Source: Dipteris shenzhenensis (taxonomy: Eukaryota; Polypodiophyta; Polypodiopsida; Gleicheniales). From it: 64,000 nt of DNA. Shown one piece after another: positions 22,190 through 33,600 of this stretch; position 1 is the stretch's first letter; each line of letters begins with the position of its first letter. The notes under the pieces were generated by a model. It was not told the origin of the DNA, searched no databases, and saw only the letters and a list, made by a program, of their open reading frames with translations. The stretch lies in NCBI GenBank assembly GCA_047967505.1, contig CM106540.1. One strand, written 5' to 3'. A program made the position numbers and the translations under genes.

Positions 22190-22858
22190 TCAGAGTGGAT
22201 TAATCAATGCCTTCTTACTCTCTTGAACATGCCTAGGAAATGGCTTCCTTGCCTGTTTTCCAAATTGACAGGCTTCACATACCTTGTGCATTTTTGCAAC
22301 CTTGAATTTAGGCAATCCTGCAACAATATTTTGGGCCTGCATTGATTTAAGTCGTTGTACATTAACATGACCAATGCGTTTATGCCAGATATCAATATCT
22401 TCAACTACACCAGTCCCATGTGCAAACATTGCTACACTTAATTCACGCATGTCTGCATCCAACGTAAACATCCTACCCTTCTTCTTTCCTTTTGCTATCA
22501 AGTGACCATTATTTTTCATATCCTCAACAAAGCATCCATGAGGATTAAATCTGACCTGCAAGCCATGGTCAACCATTTAACCAACAGAAACCAGGTTCTT
22601 GGTGATGTTCGGGACATGAAATACATCAGACAAGTATTTCTTTTTCCCATCCTGCATAGACACAGGAATTTTACCAATCTGCACAATAGGATGTGCAGTA
22701 TCATTACCAGTCTCCACAAATCCTGGTCTTTCCATTTTTCTTGCATCCTGCATCCATTCTGCATGACCTGTCATGTGGTTTGACGCACGTGAGTCAACAT
22801 ACCACACATCATTTCTTTCTTCTGCACTTGTCACAGAATTGGTCATGTGCTGCACCAT
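22190..22858 (-). pseudogene. pol: Copia A copy 1 protease and GAG-pre-integrase
   Basis: WYVDSRASNHMTG stands where copia proteases have the catalytic DSGAS, so glycine is replaced by arginine. LSDVFHVPNITKNLVSVG follows. After a stop near 22577, the pre-integrase block reads IDIWHKRIGHVNVQRLKSMQ and HKVCEACQFGKQARKPF, with the HHCC-type zinc-binding residues of copia integrase. Confidence 0.88.
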
Positions 22859-22915
22859 AAACAGATTCTCATTTTTGTCATCACCCTGTCTACTAGAAGA
22901 TGCATAGTTGCCTTG

Positions 22916-23810
22916 CTACAATTTTCCATTCATAATGTCATTCTGCTTTTTGTAGCAGTCTTTAGCCATATGACCCATTTTACCATAGTAGTAGCATTCA
23001 ACATTGCTATTTGCATTTTGGCCTCTCTGCCATCCACCACGGCCTCTTTGGCTCCCCCTGCCTCTAGAGTTACCACATCCTCCTCCATAGGACTGGTTTT
23101 CTTGAGTTTGCTGCAGATTCTGATTTGTACCACGGCCTCCAGATCGGCCTCCTCTACCTCTGCCTCTACCTCTTCTAGCATTTGAGTAGAAGACAGTTTC
23201 TTTTGAAGTTCCTCCTGAAGGAGATGCACCACCATTTCTTCGCTCTTCAGAAATTAGAAGAGCAAACAATATCTCAAAATCAGGAAATTTTTCGCAGACG
23301 GCAATGGATGTCCGAAACTGTGCATAATCCTTTCCTAGACCATTCAAGGTCACAGAAACTAAATCATGATCTTCCACTGGCGACCCAATGGAAGCAAGTG
23401 CATCTGCAATTTTCTTCACCTTCATGTGGTAGTCATTGATGCTCATATTTTCTCTCTCCACATTGTGCAACTCCTACTTGAGCTGCATTTTCCTGGCTTG
23501 CATATTTGTGCTGTGCATTTTTGCCAAAGTATCCCATGCCTCCTTTGGTGTACTTGCATCCTGAATATGCACAATCATAGAATCTGAAATACTGATAGAC
23601 AGCCAGTCTGGCTCTCTCATGCCATCCTTTAAATGCTTGCATTTCCTGTTGATTGGGAACATGAGGAAGAACTGGTTCTTCTTCATTTCCTGTAATGAAC
23701 TCCCAATAGCCTTTTCCCATAAGGAAATTCGTCATTCTAAACTTCCATGCTTGGAAGTTGTTCTTGTCAAGCTTTTCAGTGACAATCTGTGAAAGAGAAT
23801 CAGATGCCAT
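22916..23810 (-). pseudogene. gag: Copia A copy 1 gag
   Basis: ATG at 23808-23810 starts MASDSLSQIVTEKLDKNNFQ and continues AWKFRMTNFLMGKGYWEFI, a copia gag N-terminus (UBN2-type). A frameshift near 23600 moves to the frame reading SISISDSMIVHIQDASTPKE. A TAG then interrupts QLK*ELHNVERENM; copy 2 has CAG at that place, so this is a C-to-T nonsense change. The C-terminal Gly/Arg-rich segment ends in a zinc-knuckle-like CYYYGKMGHMAKDC whose second cysteine is tyrosine. Gag packages the RNA into virus-like particles; this copy cannot make a full one. Confidence 0.88.
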
Positions 23811-24319
23811 TACAGAACACTGCACAATATTCTGTCACTGTAAAAAACACAGCTTTTGCCTCACACGGGTAGATCTGCAAAACTGACGAAAGTGGTATTT
23901 GACTACACAGTCACTTCCTAGTGACGATTTTGCATCAACAGGCAACAAGGATGATTCTGCAACTCCCAGTATCTCTGCGCACAGGCATATGATGCAATTT
24001 CTGTCGTAACTTTTCACCGACTTGCAGAGCAGTGGTCGCACAGCAAAAATCGAGCCTTTTTCTGAGTGCCTGCGAAGAACTTCCGCCTTCAAAATAGGCC
24101 CCGAAATGGCCTCGAATCAGAAAAATAAAGTCTTTCGCAGCATATACTGCCCTCTCGCCACACCACGAAGGGCGTCTCAATCTGAGACAGTGCACTCTTG
24201 CACTTCCGGCTGTGCTACCTGCAAAGATTTTCTCCCAAACTCAAAAAAGAAAAGCAACACTAGTCCTCTTACCAGGACACCGCGAACTTGGTTTGCTTTC
24301 TTGTGCTCCTTACCACGAA

Positions 24320-24335
24320 CCAGGCTCTGATACCA
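24320..24335 (-). other. primer-binding site (initiator-Met tRNA type)
   Basis: Immediately inside the LTR, the minus strand reads TGGTATCAGAGCCTGG, the standard plant copia site for priming by initiator methionine tRNA. Confidence 0.9.
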
Positions 24336-24687
24336 TGTAAAGATAGTGGGAGAGAGGGAAGGAGTCTCATTTGCGGCTTTCTCACATACACAATGGGGGA
24401 ATACACACAAAGGTGGAGGCTGAAAACAGTTTTCCTCTTCTTAGTTGTGAAAGACAAAAGAACTATAGTATAAAGAAATAGAAGAACCCTATATGTGGGT
24501 CTCAAACCAAACTCAGGTAACTAAGGTGACATACTAACTGAGCCACGAACTAGAGTAGATAAGGATAACTGTCATCCAACTATTATTCATGGGCGGTGTA
24601 CCAACCGCATCTGTAGCTAACAAGTCGGTGATATAAATGCACAACGGTCACCCTGGCATATCACGAGTGGAGCTCAATATCTCAACA
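24336..24687 (-). repeat. 5' LTR of Copia A copy 1
   Basis: 352-bp LTR. On the minus strand it begins TGTTGAGATATTGAGCTCC and ends CTATCTTTACA, so it has TG...CA ends. It is strongly similar by eye to the LTR at 43561-43908. It contains the element's promoter and polyadenylation signals by family knowledge. Confidence 0.85.
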
Positions 24688-24800
24688 GACTATTCCAAGT
24701 AAGAAAGTCCTTCCTCTTTTTTTCTTTTGTTATTTTTGTTATTTGCATTGGCCTGCAGCTAGCGCCTTAAGCGTTGGCTGTAGTGATGGGCGTAGGAACC
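24688..24800. other. flank of Copia A copy 1
   Basis: Short T-rich interval outside the LTR; no gene. Because the other end of the retroelement is lost, a target-site duplication cannot be tested. Confidence 0.4.
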
Positions 24801-26480
24801 CTCTCTTCCCCTCTCTTCCCCTATTCCCTCTTCTTTCCCTCTCTTTCTCTCTTCCTCTCTTCCTTCTCTTCTTTTTCCCTCTTCTTTATCCCCTCTTTCA
24901 ATCTCTTTTTCCCCTCTTCCTCCTTTCCTTCTCTTCTTTTTCCCCTCTTCCTTCTCTTATGTTTATGCTTTTTTTCCCTCTTCCTTTTTCCATTTTTCAT
25001 CCCCTGTTTCAATCTCTTTTCCTCTCTCTTTCCCCCTCTCTTTCCACTCTCTCAATGTCTTTCATAAGCATATGTATTTGCCTATGCTTAAGCTTTCTCT
25101 CTTTTTCTTTTATGCTCATATGCTCATGCATAAGAATAAGCATATCCTTTCTTTCCTTTTCTCTTATGCTTATGCTCTTTTTCCCTCTTCCTTCTCTTAT
25201 GCTTATGCTTATGCTTTCTCTTTTCATAAGCATATGTATTTGCCTATGCTTAAGCTTTCTCTCTTTTTCTTTTATGCTCATATGCTCATGCATGAGAATA
25301 AGCATATCCTTTCTTTCCTTTTCTCGTATGCATGAATGTCTCCTCTTTCTCCTTCTCCTCTTCTCGTCTTCTCCTCTCTCTTTCTCCCCCTCTTTCCCCT
25401 CTTTCGATCTCTTTTCATAAGCATATGTATTTGCCTATGCTTAAGCTTTCTCTCTTTTTCTTTTATGCTCATATGCTCATGCATAAGAATAAGCGTATCC
25501 TTTCCTTCCTTTTCTCTTATGCTTATGCTCTTTTTCCCTCTTCCTTATCTTATGATTATGCTTATGCATGAGCATATGTCTCCTTCTCCTCTTTTCCTCT
25601 CTCATAAGAATAAGCATATCCTTTCCTTCCTTTTCTCTTATGCTTATGCTCTTTTTCCCTCTTCCTTCTCTTATGCTTATGCTTATGCATGAGCATATGT
25701 CTCCTTCTCCTCTTTTCCTCTCTCTTTCTCCCCCTCTTTCCCCTCTTTCGATCTCTTTTCATAAGCATATGTATTTGCCTATGCTTAAGCTTTCTCTCTT
25801 TTTCTTTTATGTTCGTATGCTCATGCATAAGAATAAGCATATCATTTCCTTCCTTTTCTCTGATGCTTATGCTCTTTTTCCCTCTTCTCTTATGCTTATG
25901 CTTATGCATGAGCATATGTCTCCTTCTCCTCTTTTCCTCTCTCTTTCTCCCCCTCTTTCCTCTCTTTCGATCTCTTTTCATAAGCATATATATTTGCCTA
26001 TGCTTAAGCTTTCTCTCTTTTTCTTTTATGCTGATATGCCCATGCATAAGCATAAGCATATGCTTTATTTCCGTATCTCTTATGCTTATGGTCTTTTTCC
26101 CTCTTCCTTCTCTTATGCTTATGCTTATGCATGAGCATATGTCTCCTTCTCTTATGCCTATGCATGTCCTTCTCCTTCTCCTTTCTTTTTCTCTTCTTTT
26201 CATAAGCCTATGCCTATGCCTATGCCTATGCATATCCTTCTCCTTTCTTTCTCTTCTTTTTTCCTCTCTTTTTCTCTTCTTTTCATAAGCATATGCCTAT
26301 GCCTATGTCTATGCCTATGCATGTCCTTCTTCTTCTCCTTCTCCTTCTTTTTTCCTCTCTTTTTCTCTTCTTTTCATAAGCATATGCCTATGCCTATGCT
26401 TATGCATGAGCATATGCTCATATGCTTATGCATAAGCATAAGAATATGCTTTCTCAATGTATTATCTTTTGCTTTCTTAA
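24800..26480. repeat. pyrimidine-rich higher-order repeat with GCATATGC/CATAAGCATA words
   Basis: A CT-rich (plus strand) tract contains a longer unit that begins CATAAGCATATGTATTTGCC at about 25063, 25225, 25416, 25760 and (variant) 25979. Each is followed by TATGCTTAAGC, CTCTTTTTC, ATGCTCATGCATAAGAATAAGC and TATGCTTATG blocks. The self-complementary words would allow many small hairpins. Long ORFs in several frames (Phe/Ser/Leu/Met rich) are by-products of the repeat. Confidence 0.9.
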
Positions 26481-26519
26481 TGTATTCTCATATGTTTTCT
26501 CAATGTATTCTCTTGTTTT

Positions 26520-27559
26520 TTGTTTTTTGTTTTCATGTTTGTTTCTACATTAGACATGGGATCACGTCGCATGTCCGACGAGTATGGAAACCCTCGTAGG
26601 AGGAGATATCATGATCTCTATTCTTTAGATGACTTTGATTCCCCTCAAGTGACACCTCAGGGGCCTACCCCTATGACACCCCTGGCCCGACTCCTCTCGG
26701 ACGTAGCACTACGACTACCCCTCCGAGAACTCCTTTGCTAGTAGCCCATGGCTTTATCGGAAGTCCCGAAGAGTTTGTGTCATAGATGACCGATGAGGAG
26801 GCAACGCGATTCTTCTCTCTGCTATCCTAGAGGACCTCAGCAATTCCCTCTCCTACACTGATGGCTAGACCTACTGCCCAGCCATCCCCTCGTGCCCTTT
26901 CGACTGAGGGGTCATCACCTGGGCATGGCCATCATAAGGTAAGGAAGAGTAGGAGGGATCGCTTATGTTGTGCTAACTCAGGAGATGTAGACGAGTCAAC
27001 ACACTCACATCCCTACAGGTCTCCACTTGGTCCCGAGACCCAATACCAGTCAGGTCCCTTGCCCTCTCCTACTCCCACTTCTACTCCTTGCTCTGAAAGC
27101 GCTTGCACAAACACCACTCGCTCTTACTCTGCCACTACCATGAGTCCTCCTTACCTAGTTGAGGACCTTTCCTATCAAATCATGGCTGCTAGAGAGATAA
27201 TAGAAGATAAAAAGTGCAAAGTAGTGATGGCCACCATGAGGCGGTTGATGAGCCACCACTTTAAGAGCGGCATTGCTACTGATTGGCGGTATCAAGATGA
27301 CCAAAAGAAGCAGGCGGTCATCGATGAATTTAAAAAAAAATACCCTAACCCCCCAAATTGGAAGTTCAATGAGAATTACATGCGAGATAGCATGGGTTTG
27401 GTCTTGAAGCATTGTAGATTAACCTTGCATACTTCCATTGCAAAGGAGAGGGCTAAACCCAGCTGGGCAGACAAAGCTGATTGGAAGTTTTTCAAGAAGC
27501 AGAACAGGGATCATCCCGAAAAAGGGAAATTTTGTAATAAAAACTTTATTTTGTAATTA
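26520..27559 (+). pseudogene. CACTA-type Transposase_24-like ORF
   Basis: The longest open stretch is 26861-27558, 231 residues. It has a Ser/Pro-rich N-terminus, then YQIMAAREIIEDKKCKVVMA, DQKKQAVIDEFKKKYPNPPN and W-rich basic sequence ending KSFF-like before TAA. An upstream piece at 26555-26741 (MGSRRMSDEYGNPRRRRYHD) is separated by frame changes. The pattern (acidic/Pro-rich start, then a basic helical block with WKF...NYMRDSMG) resembles the short plant transposases of Ptta/En/Spm type. Its position just inside a recognisable CACTA right end supports that. The product is C-terminally short compared with the relative at 4.96-5.99 kb, which has a further acidic tail. Confidence 0.6.
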
Positions 27560-27563
27560 CTTT

Positions 27564-27632
27564 AAAAAAAACATTAGTGGGGCAAAATAGGGCTTGTTGT
27601 GGCCCTGTTTAGCCTCACTAATGTTTTTTTTT
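27564..27632 (+). other. long stem-loop after the transposase stop codon
   Basis: Arms 27564-27583 and 27613-27632 pair (ACATTAGTGGGGC with GCCTCACTAATGT, plus A/T runs) with about one mismatch. An inner stem (AATAGGGC with GCCCTGTT) extends it to a loop TTGTTGTG at about 27594-27601. The total stem is near 30 bp. Confidence 0.85.
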
Positions 27633-27644
27633 AGTTTTGTTAAT

Positions 27645-27770
27645 CGTCGCTATATAGCGATGTTTACCAGTGTCGCTATAAAGTGACATTTACCAGTGTT
27701 ACTATATAGTGACGTTTATTAGCGTCGCTATATAGCGACGCTTATATAGCGACCGTTCTTTTTCGACACT
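27645..27770. repeat. CACTA subterminal palindromes
   Basis: Repeated GTCGCTATATAGCGAC-type palindromes and their variants (GTCGCTATAAAGTGAC, TTACTATATAGTGAC) are spaced about 25-30 bp apart. This matches the subterminal transposase-binding arrays of CACTA elements. Confidence 0.8.
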
Positions 27771-27840
27771 TATAACAACGTAAATAACGACCTTTGCGCC
27801 TGTTTTTTTAAAAAAAATTGGTGTAAAAAACGTTGGTATT

Positions 27841-27871
27841 TTCATCGGAAAAGGGCCTATGTCTGGTAGTG
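27841..27871. mobile_element. right terminus of a CACTA element
   Basis: The plus strand ends GGGCCTATGTCTGGTAGTG at 27871; its complement starts CACTACCAGACATAGGCCC, a typical CACTA terminal inverted repeat. The next three bases (TAA) would be the 3-bp target duplication. The matching left end was not found upstream. Confidence 0.75.
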
Positions 27872-30690
27872 TAAAACAAAATGGAGAGAGAGGGATAGGA
27901 TTTTGATCCTTTCAAGGGTTCATTCCAACTTCCATATTTTCTTAAACCTTAGCAGATATGTTAAAAATTTAAAAACCTTAGGGTATTTTTAATTAATTAT
28001 AAATCCAACCCATCATTACATTTTGAATCTCTTTTGAATATATGAATGTCAAGATTTTTTTAATGTTGATTTATATAGAGTGACAAGGATAATTGTATGC
28101 CAGGAGTGAAGCTTGGCTTCCCCAATTCAAATGATTTGTTCCAACATTTGTTTGGTTGTGATGGTGTCCACATGAGTTGGCATACCTCTCCATCAGATTT
28201 GCATCATAAAATCTTTGGCATGATTTGACGGATTGAAAATATAATGGCATTGGCAACTTTGAGGTTCACGTATGACCGATTATATCTAAATATTGTCCTA
28301 TAATAAAGACTTATTTGTTGGAGACTTGTATATTTTATTATTTGTTGGAGACTTGTCTTTTTTATTATTTTTATGCCTTCTATTAATAGGAGAAGGGTTT
28401 TCAGGTGGGCTTTCCATTTGGGATCAATTAAGTTGATTATCACTTAAGAATTTAATTAGAAGAAGTTGAATAGGAATGGATTACTCCCACTTGTGATTTA
28501 TGAATGGGCAGTAGCACATGGTTGCACCTAGACTTTTTACCCCTCTTACTCTCTAAGATTCCCTCTTCCTTTCACAAGTTCCTACTCCAAAGTGTCCTAG
28601 GATTTCTAATCACATAGCCTTGTAAAAATATAAGACCAAATTAGGAGATCCAAATTCTGTGGATTGGCATGGAAGAGCGAGATCCCAAATAAAAAATTTT
28701 CAAAAGAGGGATTTCTTCCTATTCCCTCTTTCTTTTGATTAGTTTGAAAGTTTCTTTGGTTGGCCAATCGTGTTTACTTCAGCATTTTGCCTAGAATGAA
28801 ATTTGTCCATAGTGAAGTAGGCTAGAGTTTGTTAGGAAAAAACCGCACACTATTTATGAAAGTAAACATACTAAAAGATTTAAAATTTTTAAAAATAATC
28901 TACAAGGGAAGCAAAATAAATTATCTTACCAAATTTTAAATTACTCTAGAATATCTATATTGATATAATCAATTGCAACACAAAGCTTTCAACAATAAAG
29001 ATATTTTTTGTGGTTATGCTTTAAAAGAGTCTTTATAATAAGACAACCTAAGGCACATCTTTATGAAGGGGATTCACAAAGTAAACAAAGGATTTAAATA
29101 CAACAACCCACCTAGAGTGGTTGTTTTTGCCACACATTGCTTGTATAAGGCTTAGACTTCTCATTTAGGGATAGACATTCAAGCACTATCTTCTATAGTA
29201 ATTTTGTGTGATCATGAAGAAATATTGCATGCATACTTAAGGAACATTTGACCAAGCTAGGCTTGTGACACAAACCATTACATAAATCAAGCTCTGCACG
29301 AGCTATGTATCAAGAGGCATATTAGATTTATTAGGTATTTTAGCATCACATTATACATTCATCTATGAGTACAATATCACCTATGTAGGTCTCTAAGCCA
29401 AAATAGTTTCAACTATTGCTATTATAGATGTACTAATCAACACAATAGAAGAAAAGGTAGTTTTTAAAAAAAATTACACTGACATAGAAATATGTTAACA
29501 AGATAATGGTCTCTTGAATATAACCATTGAGAAATGAAAATAGTATTGGTTGAATAAGCCTAGTATGCTTAACTATGTCAAAAACTTAAGATCCTAGTAC
29601 TAGAACAGTTGTAGGAGTAGTCAATGTAGAAAGTAACCTCTGAAGCATAGCATCTCTTGAAGCTATAATGTGAACCATGGGTTACAAATCCAAGATTCCA
29701 TGCCAATGCTTATAGCTGCATTGAAGATAATGGTAACTATATAGAGACGAAAACAAATGATGGGAAACACTTAGCCAGCAAACCATTCTTGTAGATGGTT
29801 GAAGATACAAAGAAGATTTCCTTCAAAGAATGTGCACATGCATAAGCAAAGATATTGCGACACTATGCAAGGCTACAATTGCCAAGTATATGTAAATAAG
29901 CATCATATGAGACAAGCATAGTCCGAGCATAGCAACCATCAATTGCATAAGCAAATATATTATGATTGAGATCGTGACATAATGCAAGGCTACAATTGCC
30001 ATGTAATATCATGTAAATAATCAGTATATGAGACAACCATAGTCCGAGTGTAAAAACCATCAAGGAAGAGACAAGTCCACAAAATGCTGAGTATGAAAGC
30101 ACAAGGAAGTATGAAATCACCTTGAGATGTTGCCATATCTTTTAATGGGATGCATGATAAGAAGTCATGTAAGATCTCTACAATAGTATCTCCTCAATCA
30201 TTTATTTAGAACATGAGTGTGAGGTCATGTCCAGGCTTTTTAAATCCCCACCACTAATTTTAACATTAATTAATTCATGCCAAATGTATGCTATATATAA
30301 AATGCCATGCTGTATTGGATGGTTACACCTCATGGGGATAATATTATCTCCTAAGGATACTAATCCATGAATCAATTATAACTTAATAGAATCCTTTTTA
30401 AATATTTCATAGGTCAATTTTACACTTCATTAATTAGTCATCTCAACAAATTGACACATTTTAAAGGGAAAAATTAATTCAATGCTATATAAAAAATTCA
30501 AACCAAGCTAAATAAAGACTACTGATAATGGTGAACATGCCCATTAAGATTCCTTTAGTCTGAATAAATACCTCTATGCATTATTTGGTAAAGCAATTTT
30601 CTAGAACACAGTGTTACACTTGAAATGGTAATGTTGCACAATTGTCCTTTTGTTTGGGGGATTCATTGTTAATAAAAGGGGGATTCAATT
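27872..30690. other. AT-rich gene-free interval
   Basis: No convincing coding frames on either strand. It holds a 26-bp duplication near 28310-28360 (TTTGTTGGAGACTTGT) and the 117-bp repeat at 29840-30063. Confidence 0.6.
29840..30063. repeat. ~117-bp imperfect tandem duplication
   Basis: The word GCAAGGCTACAATTGCCA occurs at 29867 and 29984, with matching flanks (GCATAAGCAAA, CATAGTCCGAG, ACCATCAA) in each unit. Confidence 0.85.
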
Positions 30691-30699
30691 GCCATTTTG

Positions 30700-31267
30700 T
30701 CTAGGGATTCACTCTTATTAAAAGGGGGATGTCACTTGCCTACATGAAGTTCAAGAAAACCCCCCATATACATTCCATGTAGAATGATAAAAGACCCCTA
30801 TTTAAGCTTATAAGGATACTACCAAAAATCTACCATGTCCCTCCCTTTCCTTAAATCTATGTTCTTTCTCAAGCATTTAAATTAGACCATTATTAGATTT
30901 AGCTTACATCCACTTGATGATAGATGTGACCACGTTCAATGGGCTAAAATTTTGCCCTTTAATTTTCGCTTGTGCCATGGCCTAAAATTAGCCATAGTTT
31001 GGGCTTAGTTCATGCATACCATTGATACATGATCAATTGTAACTAGTCAAATGTGTATTATGGTTAGGGTAAAAGTTACTAGTGCCCTACAAGCCCTAGC
31101 CTGCCACCACCTCAAGATGGCATGGTCCCTCTAACTTAAATACAAGGTTGGGGAAAAATAAAAAAGGACCCCCACCCCTAATGTATAAGCTTATGCCTCA
31201 TCTAAACCCCCCCCCCCCATTGTACACTCACGTGATCTCATAAGTTTCCCCTTGTGAATCCCCATGG
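30700..31267. mobile_element. small nonautonomous DNA element (GGGATTCAC family), copy 1
   Basis: 568-bp insert flanked by CCATTTTG at 30692-30699 and 31268-31275. The ends read CTAGGGATTCAC on the left and CCATGGGGATTCAC (inverted) on the right. Interior blocks such as AAGCTTATAAGGATAC, CCCACCCCTAATGTATAAGC and TGTACACTCACGTGAT are shared with the insert at 39647-40094. An 8-bp target duplication points to hAT-type mobilisation. A partial copy of the left end lies just outside at about 30656-30690. Confidence 0.75.
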
Positions 31268-31480
31268 CCATTTTGCATTATTAAAAAACTCCATTGAAAA
31301 TCAAAGAATTTATAAAATTTTACAAAAACCCTAATTTGTGCACATGTTAGTGGTCAAAGGCCATAGAAGCTTTTTGAAATTGTCATGCATTACAAGACAC
31401 GGGCCTCCTTTTTTATGCTATCTACTGACACTTTGTGGGTGCAGGCACGAAGATCGTTAGTACAATTGGCGGGCAAGAAA

Positions 31481-31666
31481 GGTGTCAGTGTAGATGTCAA
31501 AATATCAGTCGACATGGTAGTCGGTATATATGTCGATATAGGGGTTGGTATAGGTGTCAGTGTAAACATCAAAATAGCAATCGGCATGGTAGGTGGTATA
31601 TATGTCGTGACATATAGGGGTTGGTATATACCGACCCCTATATTGACATATATACTGACTACCATA
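31481..31666. repeat. 72-bp tandem repeat plus 39-bp inverted repeat
   Basis: GGTGTCAGTGTA starts two direct units at 31481 and 31553. Inverted arms of 39 bp lie at 31514-31552 (ATGGTAGTCGGTATATATGT ...) and 31627-31665, with about three mismatches. They can fold into a strong hairpin around the second unit. Confidence 0.85.
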
Positions 31667-31934
31667 CTAACTGCTACCAACCCTTGTACCGATGCTTTCA
31701 CATTGAATTCTGGGTACAATTTTCCATGCCGACTACAAAACGTCATTTCCAAGGGTCCCAAAATAATTTTGGACCACAAGTTTGGTCATTTGAAAGATAA
31801 AAAATATAAGAGTATGTACACCAAAATTGAGATCAAAACACTCTTATATTGATAGTGAAATTAACATACAAAATGTCACTATAAAAATGTGAGGGTCGAA
31901 TCACACATAAGAAGTCTCATCGATGTCAAAACTA

Positions 31935-33600
31935 TTAATCAGTAGCATTTACATCGACGGCTTCATCTTTAGCCAAGTCTTGCATGCCAAATATGTCTAT
32001 ATCAATGTTTACATACAATTGATCACCTATATCATCATCCCCTATTATATGTCTACCTAAGACTTGATCCTCTAGTTCACCGGCATCTAGTTCTCCCTCT
32101 TCTTCCCCAAAGTCATGATCTCCGCCTTCCTCCATTACAGTGTCATTATTGTCATCTTCTTCATGGCCCATATCGTCATCTTCATCCTCTTCCCTAGATC
32201 CATCGGCATCATTATTTGGATCTTCTGCCACATCTCCGTTACCACATTCCTATTTTCAAAAATATGTTTTCTTCAAGGAGAAACTTGGACCACGTACCAC
32301 CATCTTGGATCCAAACGATTTGGATGAAAGACCACCTGTGTTGAAGATAACAAATTAGGTGCTAGTAATTATATTCATTTATGCTCAAGTATTAAAAAAT
32401 ATATATATGAACATCTACCAACATTTGTTTGAAAAGGAAGATATTAGCTTTTAATCAATTCATTAGTATGTACTTGTTCCCAATGCTCTAGAAGAACAAA
32501 GTATCACTTTCATCAATCTAGGGTCAGATGGAGTCCATGGCAAAGAAACAATAGTTTTCTCTCCTGACTGTAGCATTGGGACCATTGTAGATAGTTCTAA
32601 ACCATTTGACATTAAGAATGAAAATACTAAATTGTCTAAAATCAACTTCATAGATTTCACATATCATCCCACAATAATCTGACTATGAGGAGAGAAGATT
32701 GGTATCAGAAGTAGTTGCTCGGCTATCTTGTACAAAGTTAGCCATGACTCCACAATCGTATGTGACTCTCCTTGAATCGATGTATTCCACACAAAAATGC
32801 CATCCATGTGACCACAATGCATTGTACTTTTTGTACTACAAAAGGACATGATTAAACCGTATGAGGATGCATTTTTTAGCGATTGTGATCATAACTACCT
32901 AAATTAAGTAGAAAGGTTAAAAACTTACATGTGGCATACATCCGATTGCAAGCTCCCGGTTACATCCTCTCCATCATCTTCGGCTTCACGAACAGCTTCT
33001 TGTAGCCAATCACGGGACATGTGTCTGGGGAGAATACCAAGGTCCGTTGGATATGTCATCCTCCTCTTCATGTGCATGACTCTAAATATTGCCCTCTTAT
33101 TTATTCTTTTTGCTTTGGCCTCTTCATATCTCTCCACCCATCTTTGCATCTCGAGACTATTGAGGACATAAAACCTATTGAATTTCTCTCTTTACTCATC
33201 GCTCATCTTTCTTTCAACCCCTTTACCTTGGGGAACCTCTACAATGACACGATTATCGTCATTGATGTTCCAAGCATGTGGCATATCAGGATCCATGGAT
33301 GCAAGAAAATCTATGATGTATACTAATGACTTTTGCACAAGCCCTCCCTCTACCATGCTTGCTTCGGGTCTAGCTCTTTGCTTTACAAATCCCTTTAAGG
33401 TTTTCATAAACCGTTCAAGGAAAAACATCCAATGAATATGAATGGTTCCTACAATGGCGTACGTGTACATGCAAGTGCACCTGAGTTATAATGCTTGAGG
33501 GAAATTGCTTCTCAAGCAAGCACACAACTTTAATTAAGTCCACCTTAGCCCTCTCGATGCTCGATACAGAGATCTCTTTTTGTGAGATACACCTATTCTA
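31935..33600 (-). pseudogene. tnp2: CACTA tnp2 tail: DUF4218, DUF4216-like and acidic C-terminus
   Basis: On the minus strand, 33600-33480 reads SSIERAKVDLIKVVCLLEKQ and FPSSIITQVHLHVHV. After a frame change near 33465 come WMFFLERFMKTLKGFVKQRA and EASMVEGGLVQKSLVYII, together a DUF4218 domain. 33149-32925 continues (MQRWVERYEEAKAKR). 32665-32463 read in another frame gives EIYEVDFRQFSIFILNVKWF and RENYCFFAMDSI, matching DUF4216, the usual next domain. 32231-31935 is an Asp/Glu-rich tail. The order is exactly that of a tnp2 C-terminus. The catalytic tnp2 core that should precede it is not present upstream; a different gene sits there. It is a close paralogue of the copy at 16.5-18.1 kb. Confidence 0.75.

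Larger units (their letters stand above)
20000..24687 (-). mobile_element. Ty1/copia retrotransposon, family A copy 1 (3'-truncated)
   Basis: Minus-strand copia element with 5' LTR, initiator-Met-type primer-binding site, gag, protease, integrase, reverse transcriptase and the start of RNase H, in the canonical copia order. It stops abruptly at about 20000 inside RNase H. The 3' LTR is missing and CACTA tnp2 sequence follows. Copies 2 and 3 of the same family lie at 39.4-42.5 kb and 42.8-43.9 kb. Confidence 0.9.

Noticed and set aside
24743-26288. Phe/Ser/Met-rich ORFs of about 200 codons that look like membrane proteins
   Set aside because: They follow the pyrimidine higher-order repeat in more than one frame, so the hydrophobicity is compositional.
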